This document shows, one piece after another, positions 1-9,496 of a stretch of 64,000 bases of DNA. Position 1 is the first letter of the stretch. Each line of letters opens with the position of its first letter. The translations under genes were made by a program, and so were the position numbers. This DNA is from Amycolatopsis pithecellobii (GTDB taxonomy: Bacteria > Actinomycetota > Actinomycetes > Mycobacteriales > Pseudonocardiaceae): assembly GCF_009707865.1 (NCBI RefSeq), contig NZ_WMBA01000022.1:40196-104195 (forward strand), in the 5' to 3' direction. The notes under the pieces are model-generated. The model did not search any database, was not told where the DNA came from, and worked only from the letters and a program-made list of their open reading frames with translations.

Positions 1-1126
1 AGTGCTTGTCCGGGGTGAAGGTGATCGGGCCGTACATGGCGTCAGCGGGGACATTGATCGGCCCTGCGCCCTCTGCCGCCGCCTGGAAGCCCTCGGGGCT
101 GCAGGACGCGCCGCATTTCTGCAGGATCGCAGCTGCCGTGTACGCCGCAGCCCACCCCTGGGCGAAGTAGCTGGTGTCCTGAGCCTGGGCCTGAACTCCC
201 TTGGCCTTGGCAGCGTCCGCGAGCGGGGAACCGGCCGTGGCGACGGCGCCGAGCCGGACGGCCGAGTAGTTCGCCGCCGCGACCTTGGCGAACGAGGACT
301 CCTGTGCCACCCCGTGGGTGGCGATGATCTGCCCCTTGAAGCCCGCGGTGTTCAGGGCCTTCGCCTCCAGGACGGTCCCCGCCACGGAGTCGATCAGCAG
401 GACGGTGTCGGGGGCGTCCTTGACGAGGGCGGCCGCCTGGCTGCTGAACGAGGTCTGGGTGATCTCCGTCCGCACCACCGAGGTGAGGTCGACGTTCGCC
501 CCGGCGGCGTCCGCCTGGATCTTCTTGAGGTAGCTGTCGATGGCAGGAGTCGCGAGGCCAACCACCGCGACCTTCATCCGGTCGGTCTGCGGCACACCGC
601 TGACGACACGCGATCCCGAGAGCAGTGTCCGCGAGACCTGCCCCGCCTCGAGATTCAGGCTGTAGTGCAGCGGAATGGGTGGCGTCACCGCCTCCTGGGG
701 CCCGCTCAGGTCGATCACGGGAATGCTCGAGTTCGCGAAGACCGGCAGGCTCGCCGCGACGCCGGCGCTCGAGGTCGACTCGATCACCACATCCGGGGTC
801 TCGGAGAGCGCCTGCTGCGCGGCGGTCCCACCGCCGTCGGCGGTCGACTGGGCATCGAAGGGACCGACGACCGTGACCTTACGCCCGTTGATCCCGCCAT
901 CCTGGTTGATCTCGTCGACCGCGGCCAGCACGCCCGGGGAGCCCAGTCCCAGGGCCGTCTGGGGCCCGGTGAGGTCGGCGATCACCGCGATCTTGAGGTC
1001 CCCGCTCCCGGAGCCGGACCCACCGTCCGCGCATCCGGCAAGGGTCAGCGCCGTCAGGGCCACAAGACCAACGGCAACCGCCCGCGACGGGCCGGCGCCG
1101 GTTTTTCTCCAGTGCAACGTTGCCAT
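1..1126 (-). CDS. ABC importer solute-binding lipoprotein, branched-chain amino acid type (3' end cut by window)
   Basis: Substrate-capture component of a HAAT-type ABC importer, anchored outside the membrane. The start region reads MATLHWRKTG, then a hydrophobic stretch ending in the lipobox LTLAGC, so a lipidated cysteine is expected near residue 30. After it come KIAVIADLTGPQ and INQDGGINGRKV, typical of the type I periplasmic-binding fold. ATG at 1126 is preferred over the in-frame ATG at 1135 because AAAGGA lies at better spacing. The C-terminus lies outside the window. It is the last visible gene of the minus-strand acyl-CoA operon starting at 6034, so the ligand is probably the acid that operon degrades. 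No permease or ATPase gene is visible; they may lie beyond the left edge. Confidence 0.85.
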   Translation of the reverse strand, partial: MATLHWRKTGAGPSRAVAVGLVALTALTLAGCADGGSGSGSGDLKIAVIADLTGPQTALGLGSPGVLAAVDEINQDGGINGRKVTVVGPFDAQSTADGGGTAAQQALSETPDVVIESTSSAGVAASLPVFANSSIPVIDLSGPQEAVTPPIPLHYSLNLEAGQVSRTLLSGSRVVSGVPQTDRMKVAVVGLATPAIDSYLKKIQADAAGANVDLTSVVRTEITQTSFSSQAAALVKDAPDTVLLIDSVAGTVLEAKALNTAGFKGQIIATHGVAQESSFAKVAAANYSAVRLGAVATAGSPLADAAKAKGVQAQAQDTSYFAQGWAAAYTAAAILQKCGASCSPEGFQAAAEGAGPINVPADAMYGPITFTPDKH

Positions 1127-1153
1127 CTGGATCATCCTTTGTGATTCGAGGGC

Positions 1154-1912
1154 CTACGCGTGGGGCTCGGACTTTTGAACGAAGCCGTAGATCTCGTAGA
1201 CCAGGGACGCGTCAAAAACGGGGTACATCCCCCGGTACCAATGGTTGAGGGTGTGTTTCGTCCACCGAATTGAGTTCGGTGTCTTGCTCACCAGCCGACC
1301 GGCGAGGTCGACGCCGCGTGTCAGGGCCTCGCCGTCCGGCGCGCACACGGAGACGAGCCCGATCTGCTCGGCCTTGGGTCCGGTCACGGGTTCACTCGTC
1401 AAGAGGTAGTACTTGGCTCTCGCCATTCCGCACAGCAACGGCCAGCAGATCGCGGCGTGGTCGCCGGCGGCCACGCCGTGCGCATTGTGCCCGTCGCGCA
1501 GCGTCGCGGTATCGGAGGCGACCGAGATGTCGGCGAGCAGCGCCACCGCGAGCGCTGGACCGCTCGCCATCCCCTGAATCACGCTGACCAGCGGCTTGTC
1601 GAAGTTCAGCACGTTCATCACGATGTCCCGCGCTTCGATCATCGTGCGCGTGCGGACCTGCGGGTCGTCGACCATCGCCTCGATGAGGTCGGCGCTGGCG
1701 CCCCTGGAGAACGTGTCGCCGCTCCCCGCGATCAGGACCACCTCAACGTCGTCGTCTTGGCTGATCGCCGGCCACAGCCGTGTCAGCTGCTTGTGGAAGG
1801 CGGAATTGATCTCGTTCCCGTTCGGCGCGGTGAGGTCGACCTGGAGCACGCCCTCACGCGGGTTGGAGAACGTGAATGCGTCGAACTCGCTCCGATAGGC
1901 GGCCACACTCAT
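1154..1912 (-). CDS. Enoyl-CoA hydratase/isomerase (crotonase) family protein
   Basis: Crotonase-fold protein of 252 aa, probably hydrating or isomerising an enoyl-CoA in the cytoplasm. The oxyanion-hole segment (around [10 protein letters not shown]) and the second loop ([19 protein letters not shown]) are recognisable, followed by [17 protein letters not shown]. The glutamate usually seen in the GGG-x-E-L loop is absent (SGPALAV), so the chemistry may not be classical hydration. ATG 1912 is chosen because it overlaps the stop of the upstream MaoC gene as ATGA, indicating translational coupling; a longer reading from 1960 would overlap MaoC without homologous sequence. It is the fifth gene of the operon from 6034. 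Confidence 0.85.
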   Translation of the reverse strand: MSVAAYRSEFDAFTFSNPREGVLQVDLTAPNGNEINSAFHKQLTRLWPAISQDDDVEVVLIAGSGDTFSRGASADLIEAMVDDPQVRTRTMIEARDIVMNVLNFDKPLVSVIQGMASGPALAVALLADISVASDTATLRDGHNAHGVAAGDHAAICWPLLCGMARAKYYLLTSEPVTGPKAEQIGLVSVCAPDGEALTRGVDLAGRLVSKTPNSIRWTKHTLNHWYRGMYPVFDASLVYEIYGFVQKSEPHA

Positions 1913-2400
1913 CGTCCCGCCCCCGCACCGGCCGAGACTTCCGCGGACTCGGCCGGGCACCGCAGCATCAGGGCGCTCCGTTCACAGCGGGCGACCGCGG
2001 TGCCGTGCTGGTTGTAGCCTGTGTGCTCGAACGTCACCACTCCGGCGGACGAGCGGGACTTCGACTCCCTGCGGGCCTTCACCACGGTTTCCACTCGTAT
2101 GGTGTCCCCGTGGAAGACGGGTGCCGGGAACTCGATCTTTCCGAAGCCGAGATTGGCCACGGTCGTGCCGAGAGTCGTCTCGCTCACCGATATCCCCACG
2201 ACGAGCCCGAGTGTGAAGAGGCTGTTCACAAGGCGCTGCCCGAACTCCGTCCGGCTCGAGAACTCGGCATCCAGATGCAGCGGTTGCGGATTCATCGTCA
2301 TGACGCTGAACAGCGTGTTGTCGGCCTCGGAAACGGTGCGCGTCACCGAGTGCTCGATTTTCAGCCCCTGGCTGAGCTCTTCGAACCACAGACCTGCCAT
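1909..2400 (-). CDS. MaoC-like hotdog-fold dehydratase
   Basis: A 163-aa MaoC-type protein, a family that hydrates 2-enoyl-CoA or dehydrates 3-hydroxyacyl-CoA. The [11 protein letters not shown] segment holds the expected N/D-x4-H arrangement of the hydratase motif, followed by [14 protein letters not shown]. The start (MAGLWFEEL) is the ATG at 2400, just downstream of the CoA-transferase stop at 2412. The stop overlaps the next gene. Together with the acyl-CoA dehydrogenase it gives the oxidation and hydration steps of a beta-oxidation-like route. The specific substrate cannot be read from sequence. Confidence 0.88.
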   Translation of the reverse strand: MAGLWFEELSQGLKIEHSVTRTVSEADNTLFSVMTMNPQPLHLDAEFSSRTEFGQRLVNSLFTLGLVVGISVSETTLGTTVANLGFGKIEFPAPVFHGDTIRVETVVKARRESKSRSSAGVVTFEHTGYNQHGTAVARCERSALMLRCPAESAEVSAGAGAGR

Positions 2401-2411
2401 GGAAAACCTCC

Positions 2412-3608
2412 TCAGACGGTCGAGCCGGTGGCTTGACCGAAGACGCCTCGTGCGATCAGCCTGTCGATCGCAGAACTGGTGTGGCCCAATTCCCGCAGCG
2501 TCGCAACGCTGTGGGCGCCGACCCGCGGTGCCGCCTCCGGTACGGCAGGCTCGGACTCCGAGAACCGGGGAACCGGGGCCGGCTGCCGGACGCCAGCGAT
2601 GTCCACATAGGAGTTGCGCTCGACGTGGTGCTCGTGGCGGGATGCCTCCAGCGGATCCAGAACCGGCGCGACACAGGCGTCCCGGTCGCCGAAGATCGTC
2701 AGCCACTCGCTGAGCGTCTTCGACCGGAACCGGCCGGCTACCAGCTCCTTGCGACGTGGCCAGCCGGCCCGGTCCAGCTGCGGATACATGTCCGTGTGGT
2801 CGAGACCCAGCCCGTCGACGAGCTCCGCGTAGAAGGCGGCCTCAATCGCGCCGACGGAGATCCACTGGTGGTCCTCCGTCTCGTAGACGTCGTAAAACGG
2901 CGCGCCCGAGTCCAGCATGTTGGTCCCCCGCGGGCCACGACCCACTGTCCAGGGCGCCCCATGGAACATCGTTGTCAGGAGTGCCGATCCGTCGACCATC
3001 GCAGCGTCGACCACCTGACCCTTTCCGCTTCGATTCCGGGCCAGCAGAGCGCACAGCACGCCGAACGCCAGGAAGCAGCCGCCGCCACCGAGGTCGCCGA
3101 GCAGATTGAGCGGCGGCGTGGGCGGCTGGTCGCGCCGCCCGATCATCGCCAGGGCGCCGCTCATCGCGATGTAGTTGATGTCGTGGCCGGCGCGCTGGGC
3201 ATATGGCCCGGTCTGCCCCCACCCCGTCATCCGGCCATACACGAGCTGTGGGTTCACCGCGAGGCACGTCTTGGGCGAGAGACCGAGACGTTCCATGACA
3301 CCCGGCCGATAGCCCTCGATGAGGACGTCCGACCGGGCCGTGAGTGCGAGCGCCACGTCACGCCCCTCGGGATGCTTCAGGTCGACGGCGACCGAACGAC
3401 GCCCCCGCACGACGAGATCGCGTGCGGGGCGGCCCAGCTGGGACAGCCTGTCCAGCCGAATCACCTCGGCCCCCAGGTCGGCGAGCATCATGGCCGCGAA
3501 GGGTGCTGGGCCCATGCCCGCGAACTCGAGCACTCTGATCCCCGTGAGCGGCCCGGCCGACCGGGCGGCGCCCGGTTCGCCGGAGTGCACGGTCGCTACC
3601 TCGTCCAT
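2412..3608 (-). CDS. CaiB/BaiF family protein, alpha-methylacyl-CoA racemase-like
   Basis: Class III CoA-transferase fold, 398 aa. The N-terminal [20 protein letters not shown] is the CoA-binding signature of the alpha-methylacyl-CoA racemase branch. His142 (GHDINY) and Asp172 (LLGDLGGGG) are 30 residues apart, the spacing of the catalytic His/Asp pair of known racemases, so epimerisation of a 2-methyl-branched acyl-CoA is more likely than CoA transfer. Its start follows directly on the stop of the neighbouring CoA-transferase. The operon therefore probably handles a branched acid, for example from a terpenoid or sterol side chain, although the pairing with a second family member could also mean a two-subunit transferase. 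Confidence 0.88.
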   Translation of the reverse strand: MDEVATVHSGEPGAARSAGPLTGIRVLEFAGMGPAPFAAMMLADLGAEVIRLDRLSQLGRPARDLVVRGRRSVAVDLKHPEGRDVALALTARSDVLIEGYRPGVMERLGLSPKTCLAVNPQLVYGRMTGWGQTGPYAQRAGHDINYIAMSGALAMIGRRDQPPTPPLNLLGDLGGGGCFLAFGVLCALLARNRSGKGQVVDAAMVDGSALLTTMFHGAPWTVGRGPRGTNMLDSGAPFYDVYETEDHQWISVGAIEAAFYAELVDGLGLDHTDMYPQLDRAGWPRRKELVAGRFRSKTLSEWLTIFGDRDACVAPVLDPLEASRHEHHVERNSYVDIAGVRQPAPVPRFSESEPAVPEAAPRVGAHSVATLRELGHTSSAIDRLIARGVFGQATGSTV

Positions 3609-4868
3609 CTAGATGACCCCCGCCGTACGTAGCGCCGCGACCTCGTCCTCGCCCAGGCCCAGAACGTCGTGCAGGAGCGCGGCGGTGTCCTGGCCGAGCC
3701 TCGGCGCCGGCTGCTTGAGGCTCACCTCGGAGCGGGAGAACTGCCACGGCACACCCGAGCCGACGAGCGCCGTCGACACCTCGGGATCCGGGTGCGGGAG
3801 ATCGACCAGGATGTTCCGTGCGTGCAGGCTCGCATCGTCGAGGACCTCCTCGACGGTGCGCACCGGTGCGCACGGGACGCCGTGCTGCTCGCTCAGCACC
3901 TCCCAGACCTCTGCCTTGGACCTCAGCAACGTCCAGCCCTGGATGATCTGGTCCAACTCGCTGCTGAACTTGACCCGTCGGCCCCGGCTGCTGAAACGCT
4001 CGTCTCTCACGAGCTCGGGATGGTCCATCGCTTTCGTCAGCGCCCGGAACCAGGGATCGAGCAACGCGGCGATCGCCATGTGGCCGTCCTTGCACTCGTA
4101 GACTCCGAACGGCGCGAGGCGAGAGTGGGAGTTGCCGCTTCGCTTCGGCAGACCGACGGCAGCGGACGCATCGAAATGCTCCAGTGCCACCAGCAGCGCG
4201 AGGGACTCGACCAGCCCGACGGTGACGTTCTGCCCGACCCCTTCTCGGTCCACGACCCGAAGTGCGGCGAGGATGCCGCTCACGGCGAACATCGGGGCAA
4301 CCAGGTCACCGATCGGGACGCCGACACGCATCGGAGGTGTTCCGGGCTCGCCCGTGACGTCCATGACTCCGCTCAGGGCCTGGATGATGATGTCCATGAT
4401 CTTGGTGGAGGCGAACGTGCTGTCCGGAGAGACGCCGTCGATCGAGCAGTAGACGAGGCGTGGGTTGATCTTGTGCAGCGTCTCGTAGTCCGCGCCCAGC
4501 TTCTGCACCGTGCCCGAACTCAGGCTCTGCACGAACACATCGCTTCGCCGGACCAGGTCGTGCAACACGTCGCGGCCCTGCGGGGTCGAGGCGTCGAGCG
4601 TCAGGCTCCGCTTGTTCCGGGACCGGTTGAGCAGGGAGACCGAGTGATCATCCGGGCTCTCGGCGTGCAGGTGAATTCCGTTCGGCCCGACATAGGGCGG
4701 GTTGCTGCGGGCGAGATCACCGCCGCCGGGGCGCTCGATCTTGATCACTTCTGCGCCCAGGCTGCCGAGCAGCAGGGTGCAGAAAGGCCCTGCCAGCGCC
4801 GATGTCATGTCCAGCACCCGCAGTCCTTCCAGCGGCCTGGTCCGGAAATCCCGTGTCACGGCACCCAT
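3609..4868 (-). CDS. CaiB/BaiF family (class III) CoA-transferase
   Basis: A 419-aa class III CoA-transferase, probably moving CoA from an acyl-CoA donor to the pathway acid. GLRVLDMTSALAGPFCTLLL and LGAEVIKIERPGGGDLAR form the N-terminal Rossmann part. IMDIIIQALSG carries Asp159 at the place of the catalytic Asp that forms the aspartyl-CoA thioester in formyl-CoA transferase. The C-terminal PAPRLGQDTAALLHDVLG is the usual family ending. It starts just after the acyl-CoA dehydrogenase stop and ends against the racemase-like gene, so the three are clearly one transcript. Substrate activation by CoA transfer would explain why no ligase is present in this operon. Confidence 0.88.
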   Translation of the reverse strand: MGAVTRDFRTRPLEGLRVLDMTSALAGPFCTLLLGSLGAEVIKIERPGGGDLARSNPPYVGPNGIHLHAESPDDHSVSLLNRSRNKRSLTLDASTPQGRDVLHDLVRRSDVFVQSLSSGTVQKLGADYETLHKINPRLVYCSIDGVSPDSTFASTKIMDIIIQALSGVMDVTGEPGTPPMRVGVPIGDLVAPMFAVSGILAALRVVDREGVGQNVTVGLVESLALLVALEHFDASAAVGLPKRSGNSHSRLAPFGVYECKDGHMAIAALLDPWFRALTKAMDHPELVRDERFSSRGRRVKFSSELDQIIQGWTLLRSKAEVWEVLSEQHGVPCAPVRTVEEVLDDASLHARNILVDLPHPDPEVSTALVGSGVPWQFSRSEVSLKQPAPRLGQDTAALLHDVLGLGEDEVAALRTAGVI

Positions 4869-4870
4869 CC

Positions 4871-6034
4871 TCAGTACGACTTCGGCAGCGTCAGGACGTG
4901 CTCGGAAAGGTAGTTGAGCACCATCTCCTGGGAGATGGGCGCGATCCGGTACAGCCGCGACTCACGCCAGAGTCGCTCGATGTGGTACTCCTTCGCATAG
5001 CCGAAGCCTCCGTGCACCTGGAGCACGGCGTCACAGGCCGAGAAGCCGGCGTCTGCGCCCAGGAACTTCGCGGTGTTCGCCAAGGGCCCGCACGGCAAGC
5101 CGTTGTCGTAGTAGTCGGCCGCTTTCAGCGCAACGGTCTCCGCAGCGGTCAGCCGCGCCCAGTTCTCCGCCATCGGGTGCGCGATCGCCTGGTTCGCCGC
5201 GATGGGACGATCGAAGACCGTTCGGGACTTGCTGTAGTCGACCCCGAGTCGGAGGGCGGCGTGGCCCATGCCGATCGCCTCCATCGCGATGACGATCCGC
5301 TCGGGGTTCAGCCCATCCAGGAGGTAGCGGAACCCCTTGCCCACCTCGCCGATAACGTCGTCGTCCGTCGCGACGAGGTCCTTGATGAAGACCTCGTTCG
5401 AGTCGACGGCTGACCGCCCCAGCTTCTCGATGACTCGGATGTCCACTCGGGACCGGTCGATCTCCAGGAAGAAAAGCGTCAGCCCGTCGAACGGGCGCTC
5501 CTCATCCCTGGGAGAGGTGCGCGCGAGGAGGATCATGTGAGTCGCGTTCTGCGCGTTGGTGGTCCACACCTTTTGGCCGTTGATGATCCACTTGTCGGCT
5601 GAGCGCACCGCCCGCGTCGCAGTACGAGAGGTGTCCGAACCGGCGTTCGGCTCGGTGATGCCGAACGCCATGACCATCTCGCCCCGCGCGATCGTCGGCA
5701 TGTACCGGCTACGCATCTCCGCGGATCCGTGCCGGAGGATCGGAGACGGTGGGAAGACGTAGAAATGCATGGCCGCGGCGCCACTCGTGCCGGCCCCGGA
5801 CGCCGCGATCTCCTTCATCAGGAGTGCCGCTTCCTTGATGCCGAGCCCGAGACCGCCGTATTCCTCGGGTACGACGATGCCCATCCAGCCCGCGTCGGCG
5901 AAAGCGTTGATGAACTCCCACGGGTACTCGTGGCTACTGTCGCAATGCGACCAGTAGTCTAGCGGAAACCGGGCCGCAAGCTTCCGAGACTGTTCGATGA
6001 CGTCTCGCTGGACCTCGGTGAACTCTTCGAACAC
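4871..6034 (-). CDS. Acyl-CoA dehydrogenase
   Basis: FAD-dependent acyl-CoA dehydrogenase of 387 aa, first gene of the operon. Visible signatures are AFGITEPNAGSDTSRTATRA (flavin/substrate loop), INGQKVWTTNA and VLQVHGGFGYAKEYHIERLWR. The canonical IYEGT motif bearing the base of short-chain enzymes reads YRIAPISQE here, so the catalytic glutamate must lie elsewhere, as in isovaleryl- or long-chain-type members, or the enzyme is a divergent subgroup. The GTG start at 6034 has AAGGAG a few bases upstream. It is transcribed divergently from the IclR gene at 6704. Confidence 0.9.
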   Translation of the reverse strand: MFEEFTEVQRDVIEQSRKLAARFPLDYWSHCDSSHEYPWEFINAFADAGWMGIVVPEEYGGLGLGIKEAALLMKEIAASGAGTSGAAAMHFYVFPPSPILRHGSAEMRSRYMPTIARGEMVMAFGITEPNAGSDTSRTATRAVRSADKWIINGQKVWTTNAQNATHMILLARTSPRDEERPFDGLTLFFLEIDRSRVDIRVIEKLGRSAVDSNEVFIKDLVATDDDVIGEVGKGFRYLLDGLNPERIVIAMEAIGMGHAALRLGVDYSKSRTVFDRPIAANQAIAHPMAENWARLTAAETVALKAADYYDNGLPCGPLANTAKFLGADAGFSACDAVLQVHGGFGYAKEYHIERLWRESRLYRIAPISQEMVLNYLSEHVLTLPKSY

Positions 6035-6703
6035 GGTTCTCCTTGATTACCTGCCTTGGCTCTCACCGACCGTCGGCGCCTGATCGACCACAGCAGCGCA
6101 TCGATTCGAGCTGCTCGTCGTTCGGCGTCAGGAGCCAGCCCCTCAGGGCCCGCTCAGCAAAACTCGACGAGACAACGCGCCACAAGCGCACCGACCGGCC
6201 TACGGCCACAGCGTCCGCATGATGAACAGGTCCTCGGCCGGCGATCGCATAGTGGACGCGCAGACATCAGACAGTTACCCGCGTGGGACCGTCAGACTTT
6301 CCGACATGCGGAATGCCGGCCACAACCGCTTGTCGTAAGTGCTGGCGAGCAGTCAACTATGTGTTGTCCATCACACGACCGGCTATCGTGTGGACCCTAT
6401 TTTCACCGTAGGAGTTCGCGACATGGACGCACCGAACAGCGCCGGATCGCCCAACAAGGAAAACGATGCGGCGATCGGCGATCAATGGGGCTTCTGTGGA
6501 AACGGCTCGCCGCAGAACAATTGCGTACCGGAGCTGTCTCGTCCAACTCCCTGCAGCTCAGCTCTCAGATCGAGGGCTCCCGGATGCATCCTCAGCTCGG
6601 TGGCAGCGGGGATAGCGCACGACTGCCACCACGAGCAAGCAACTTCACGCCCGCGGGCCTCTCGCCCGCCGTGGAAACGGCCCCGGTGGAAGGTTACGCA
6701 TTG
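6035..6703. other. Divergent intergenic region between acyl-CoA operon and iclR-type gene
   Basis: This 669-bp stretch separates two divergent starts. An open frame continues upstream of the regulator start, but its sequence is not like the regulator family. The only clear element is the palindrome listed at 6299-6313. No other gene, RNA or terminator was recognised. Confidence 0.6.
6299..6313. promoter_or_regulatory. TTCCG-N5-CGGAA palindrome, probable IclR-family operator (copy 1 of 5)
   Basis: Perfect 5+5 inverted repeat with spacer ACATG, about 265 bp upstream of the acyl-CoA dehydrogenase start and 390 bp upstream of the IclR-type regulator start. The same element recurs between genes at 43647, 45719, 47849 and 54312. 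IclR-family regulators commonly bind short palindromes of about 15 bp, so binding by one or both IclR proteins of this window is inferred. Confidence 0.65.
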
Positions 6704-7516
6704 ATGGAACGACTTCAAGCGGATGAACACCGCAACGAGAAGAGCAGCGACGACGGCGCCGGCTCCAACGTCATAGCGAAAGCCGCAACACTCATGCGCG
6801 TCGTCGCCAATGCCGGGACGCGGGCTGGTGGTGTGACGACCGCAACGGCCGCGAGGCATGCGGGGATTCCTCGCCCGACCGCTCACCGCATCCTGATGCT
6901 GCTGGCCCACGAGGGCCTGCTCGAGCGAGACGAATCATCGGCTCGTTGGCTTCTGGGTCCGGAGCTGCAACTGCTTGGTGTGCAGTCGGCCTCGAGGCAC
7001 GACGTGACACGGAAGGCGCGGGAGATTCTCGATCAGCTTTCCCGGGAAACTGGCGAGGACGCTATGCTGTACGCCCGGCGCGGCAGCGAGGTCGTCTGTA
7101 CGGCATCCGAGGAAGGCAGCTTTCCGCTACGGTCCCACAAAGTGGTAGAAGGTACTCGGTTCCCGTTGGGTGTGGGATCGGGTGGCCTGGCTGTCCTGGC
7201 CCACATTCCGAGGACCGAGATGGAGACTTACCTGTCCTCGCTGCAACTGCAGACAATCTACGGGCCGGCTCACAGTGCGGCCGCAATTCGCAAGCGAATC
7301 GCCGAGACGCGCGCAAACGGATACTCGTTCAACCCGGGCCTCCTTGCGTCGAACAGCTTCGGAGTCGGGGCAGCAGTATTCGACAACCTGGGCTCACCTG
7401 CATACGCACTATGCCTGACAGGTGTCGAGGACCGATTCACGCAACGTCGAGTTGCAACTTTGGGGAGGCTCGCGCTCGAGGCTGCTCACAGATTGAGTAA
7501 ACGGATCGCAGGCTGA
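6704..7516 (+). CDS. IclR family transcriptional regulator
   Basis: DNA-binding regulator of 270 aa with the IclR layout: an N-terminal winged helix-turn-helix (VIAKAATLMRVVANAG, then ATAARHAGIPRPTAHRILML, residues about 25-85) and a C-terminal effector domain (LGVGSGGLAVLAHI, then IAETRANGYSFNPG, then GVGAAVFDN). ATG 6704 is chosen because GGAAGG lies about 10 bases upstream and the protein then has family length. It is divergent from the acyl-CoA dehydrogenase operon, which it probably controls through the palindrome at 6299. The ligand is unknown, presumably the pathway acid or its CoA ester. Confidence 0.9.
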   Translation: MERLQADEHRNEKSSDDGAGSNVIAKAATLMRVVANAGTRAGGVTTATAARHAGIPRPTAHRILMLLAHEGLLERDESSARWLLGPELQLLGVQSASRHDVTRKAREILDQLSRETGEDAMLYARRGSEVVCTASEEGSFPLRSHKVVEGTRFPLGVGSGGLAVLAHIPRTEMETYLSSLQLQTIYGPAHSAAAIRKRIAETRANGYSFNPGLLASNSFGVGAAVFDNLGSPAYALCLTGVEDRFTQRRVATLGRLALEAAHRLSKRIAG

Positions 7517-7625
7517 CTGCCGGCGGCGTGAAATCTGGTTGCGGCAGGTTTCCCTGAATTCCGGCGTCCGGCGACACCGCTGTCCCAGCACACGGTAAAG
7601 GCCATGTCCTCCCTGCTACGCACAC

Positions 7626-9044
7626 TTATCGAGGGAGACGCTCGAACCCCGTGGGTGGGATGTTGTGGTTGAACCGGAACCGGTTTGCCGGGTCCCAGCG
7701 ATCCTTGGTCGCCACCAAGCGCTCCCAGTCCCGTTCCGTATAGGCGGCCCTCACGCGTTCCGGCGTCGCGCCGTCGAGGGCCAGGAAGTTGATGCACTGG
7801 GTACCGCCGGTGTGTGGGTCGACATCGGCGGCGACGCGAGCGAGGTACTTCCCGACCGCCTCTCCCATTTCGGAAGTGAAGTTCCCCCCTAGTCCGTACA
7901 GCAGGAACCGGGCGTCGTTGTGCCCCATGGGGTTCAGGCTTTCCGACGGCCGGGAGGCGGCGCCACCGAGGTGGCGAATCTGCAGCTCGATGAGGGGTGA
8001 GCCGGACGTCTCGCCACACAGCTCGATGAGCGTCCTGCAGGCCGCCGGCGAGAGATCGGTCAACATCTCCGTGTGATCGTAAGTCGCCACCGGGTCGACC
8101 GGGTCCATGCTGAGTGTGTCTGTGCTCCCGTAGGGCATCACACCGATGGTGTCCACGGCAGGCTTCTCGAGTTCCTCCCGCCAGGGACGAAGATTGTCCT
8201 CTCCCCGCTGTTCGAGATCGTCACCGGAGTAGCAGAACCTCAACACCGCCCACGACTTTCCACGGATGGAGGCGGGAACCTCCGGGAGGGGCGGGAGGTT
8301 CGTGAACGCAAAGGTCGAAGAAACGTCGTCGGGCACGCTCGTCGACCAACAGCTGTACAGGTCCAAGACTTCCGTGGCCCGCGCGATCGGGTAGAAGAGG
8401 TTGCCTCCATAGACCTGGCTCACCGGGTACAGGGAAAACTCGAGAGATGTCACGACCCCGAAGTTCCCGTCTCCGCCCTTCAGACCCCAGAACAGGTCGG
8501 CGTTTTGCTCGGCACTGGCCGTCACCAGCTCACCGGCCGAGGTAACCACCTCGGCCGACTTGACCGAGTCACAGGCGAGTCCGTACTTGCGTCCGAGCCA
8601 GCCGAAGCCACCGCCGAGCGTGTAACCGACGATGCCGACGTCCGACGTCGAGCCCCACAGCCCCGCCAAGCCATGGGCTGCGGCCTTCGGGATCAAATCG
8701 GCCCACTTCGCACCCGCACTCACCCGCGCCGTCCGAGTCTCGGGCATGACGTGAACGTCTCGCATGCGTGAAGTGTTCACGAGGACAGAGCCTTCATCGA
8801 CCGGAGCAGTGATGCCATGGCCGGTGGCCATCACGCCGACCGTGAGATCTTCGTCGCGGGCGAAGCCCACCGCGGACACGATGTCGGCTGCACGCTCTGC
8901 CATCACAACGAGCGCCGGGCGCTGCTCAGTGCTCAGATTCCAACCGGTCCGCGCCTGGTCATAGCCCTTATCCGAGACCATATAGACACCACCTTGGACC
9001 TCGCCACGCAGTCTTTCGAGCCGCGAGATTGCTCGCCTATTCAC
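7626..9044 (-). CDS. FAD-linked oxidoreductase, berberine-bridge-enzyme-like
   Basis: VAO/BBE-type flavoprotein of about 472 aa. The PCMH FAD-binding domain shows MATGHGI, where the histidine is the usual covalent flavin anchor, then SAGAKWADLIPKAAAHGL and GIVGYTLGGGFGWLGRKYGL. The C-terminus WDPANRFRFNHNI is the BBE tail. GTG 9044 is preferred because GGAG precedes it by seven bases; ATG 9062 is possible, but it abuts a palindrome. Such enzymes oxidise alcohols, sugars or alkaloid-like substrates; the substrate here is unknown. It ends 110 bp from the convergent IclR-type gene. Confidence 0.85.
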   Translation of the reverse strand: MNRRAISRLERLRGEVQGGVYMVSDKGYDQARTGWNLSTEQRPALVVMAERAADIVSAVGFARDEDLTVGVMATGHGITAPVDEGSVLVNTSRMRDVHVMPETRTARVSAGAKWADLIPKAAAHGLAGLWGSTSDVGIVGYTLGGGFGWLGRKYGLACDSVKSAEVVTSAGELVTASAEQNADLFWGLKGGDGNFGVVTSLEFSLYPVSQVYGGNLFYPIARATEVLDLYSCWSTSVPDDVSSTFAFTNLPPLPEVPASIRGKSWAVLRFCYSGDDLEQRGEDNLRPWREELEKPAVDTIGVMPYGSTDTLSMDPVDPVATYDHTEMLTDLSPAACRTLIELCGETSGSPLIELQIRHLGGAASRPSESLNPMGHNDARFLLYGLGGNFTSEMGEAVGKYLARVAADVDPHTGGTQCINFLALDGATPERVRAAYTERDWERLVATKDRWDPANRFRFNHNIPPTGFERLPR

Positions 9045-9062
9045 GATCTGACTCCATCTCAT

Positions 9063-9084
9063 AAAACGACAATTCCGTCGTTTT
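9063..9084. promoter_or_regulatory. Perfect palindrome directly upstream of the BBE-like gene
   Basis: AAAACGAC and GTCGTTTT form an 8+8 inverted repeat around AATTCC, only 18 bp before the preferred GTG start. Its AT-rich symmetric form suits a repressor operator. No adjacent regulator gene is obvious. Confidence 0.5.
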
Positions 9085-9367
9085 CCTTCGAGCGCCTGCA
9101 TACTTGCCGGCCGCTGCGGCCCTGCGTGGATTCACGTCCCAGGCTCAGTCGCACGACTTTCAAGCACTGGCCTTACTCCAAGACCAGTCGGCTCACATGA
9201 TCACGCAACTCCACCATGGGCTCCACGGTGCCATAACCGATAGCCGGGCACTGCTGTGGACATTTCCGTCGACCACGCACTCGTACCCTTTTAAACCGAA
9301 CCCCGAATCGGTCTCGGCTTTGCACTCGGATCACGGGGCACGTTCGACTCGTTCTCCAAGACGGTAT

Positions 9368-9407
9368 CTGGCTTCCCCGCGCGCAGATTCGCGCACGGGG
9401 AAGCCAG
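9368..9407. terminator. Strong stem-loop, terminator of the Ddn-like gene
   Basis: The arms CTGGCTTCCCCG and CGGGGAAGCCAG give a perfect 12-bp stem, with a further CGCG/CGCG pairing inside the loop. It lies downstream of the minus-strand gene ending at 9497 and upstream of the BBE-like gene, so it separates the two transcripts. No T-run follows, as is usual in actinobacteria. Confidence 0.65.
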
Positions 9408-9496
9408 CCACCCAGGCCCCCGACCGCATCCCGGGTAAGATGAACTCCGCCATGCGGTTCCGCTATTTCTGCGTAACTCATGGCTCACGCTGGAGT

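Noticed and set aside
2..1144. Plus-strand frame at the left edge
   Set aside because: Antisense of the solute-binding lipoprotein, whose minus-strand frame shows a lipobox and binding-protein motifs.
6056..6703. N-terminal extension of the IclR-type regulator
   Set aside because: It has no family similarity, and a good ribosome-binding site precedes ATG 6704, which gives the normal length.
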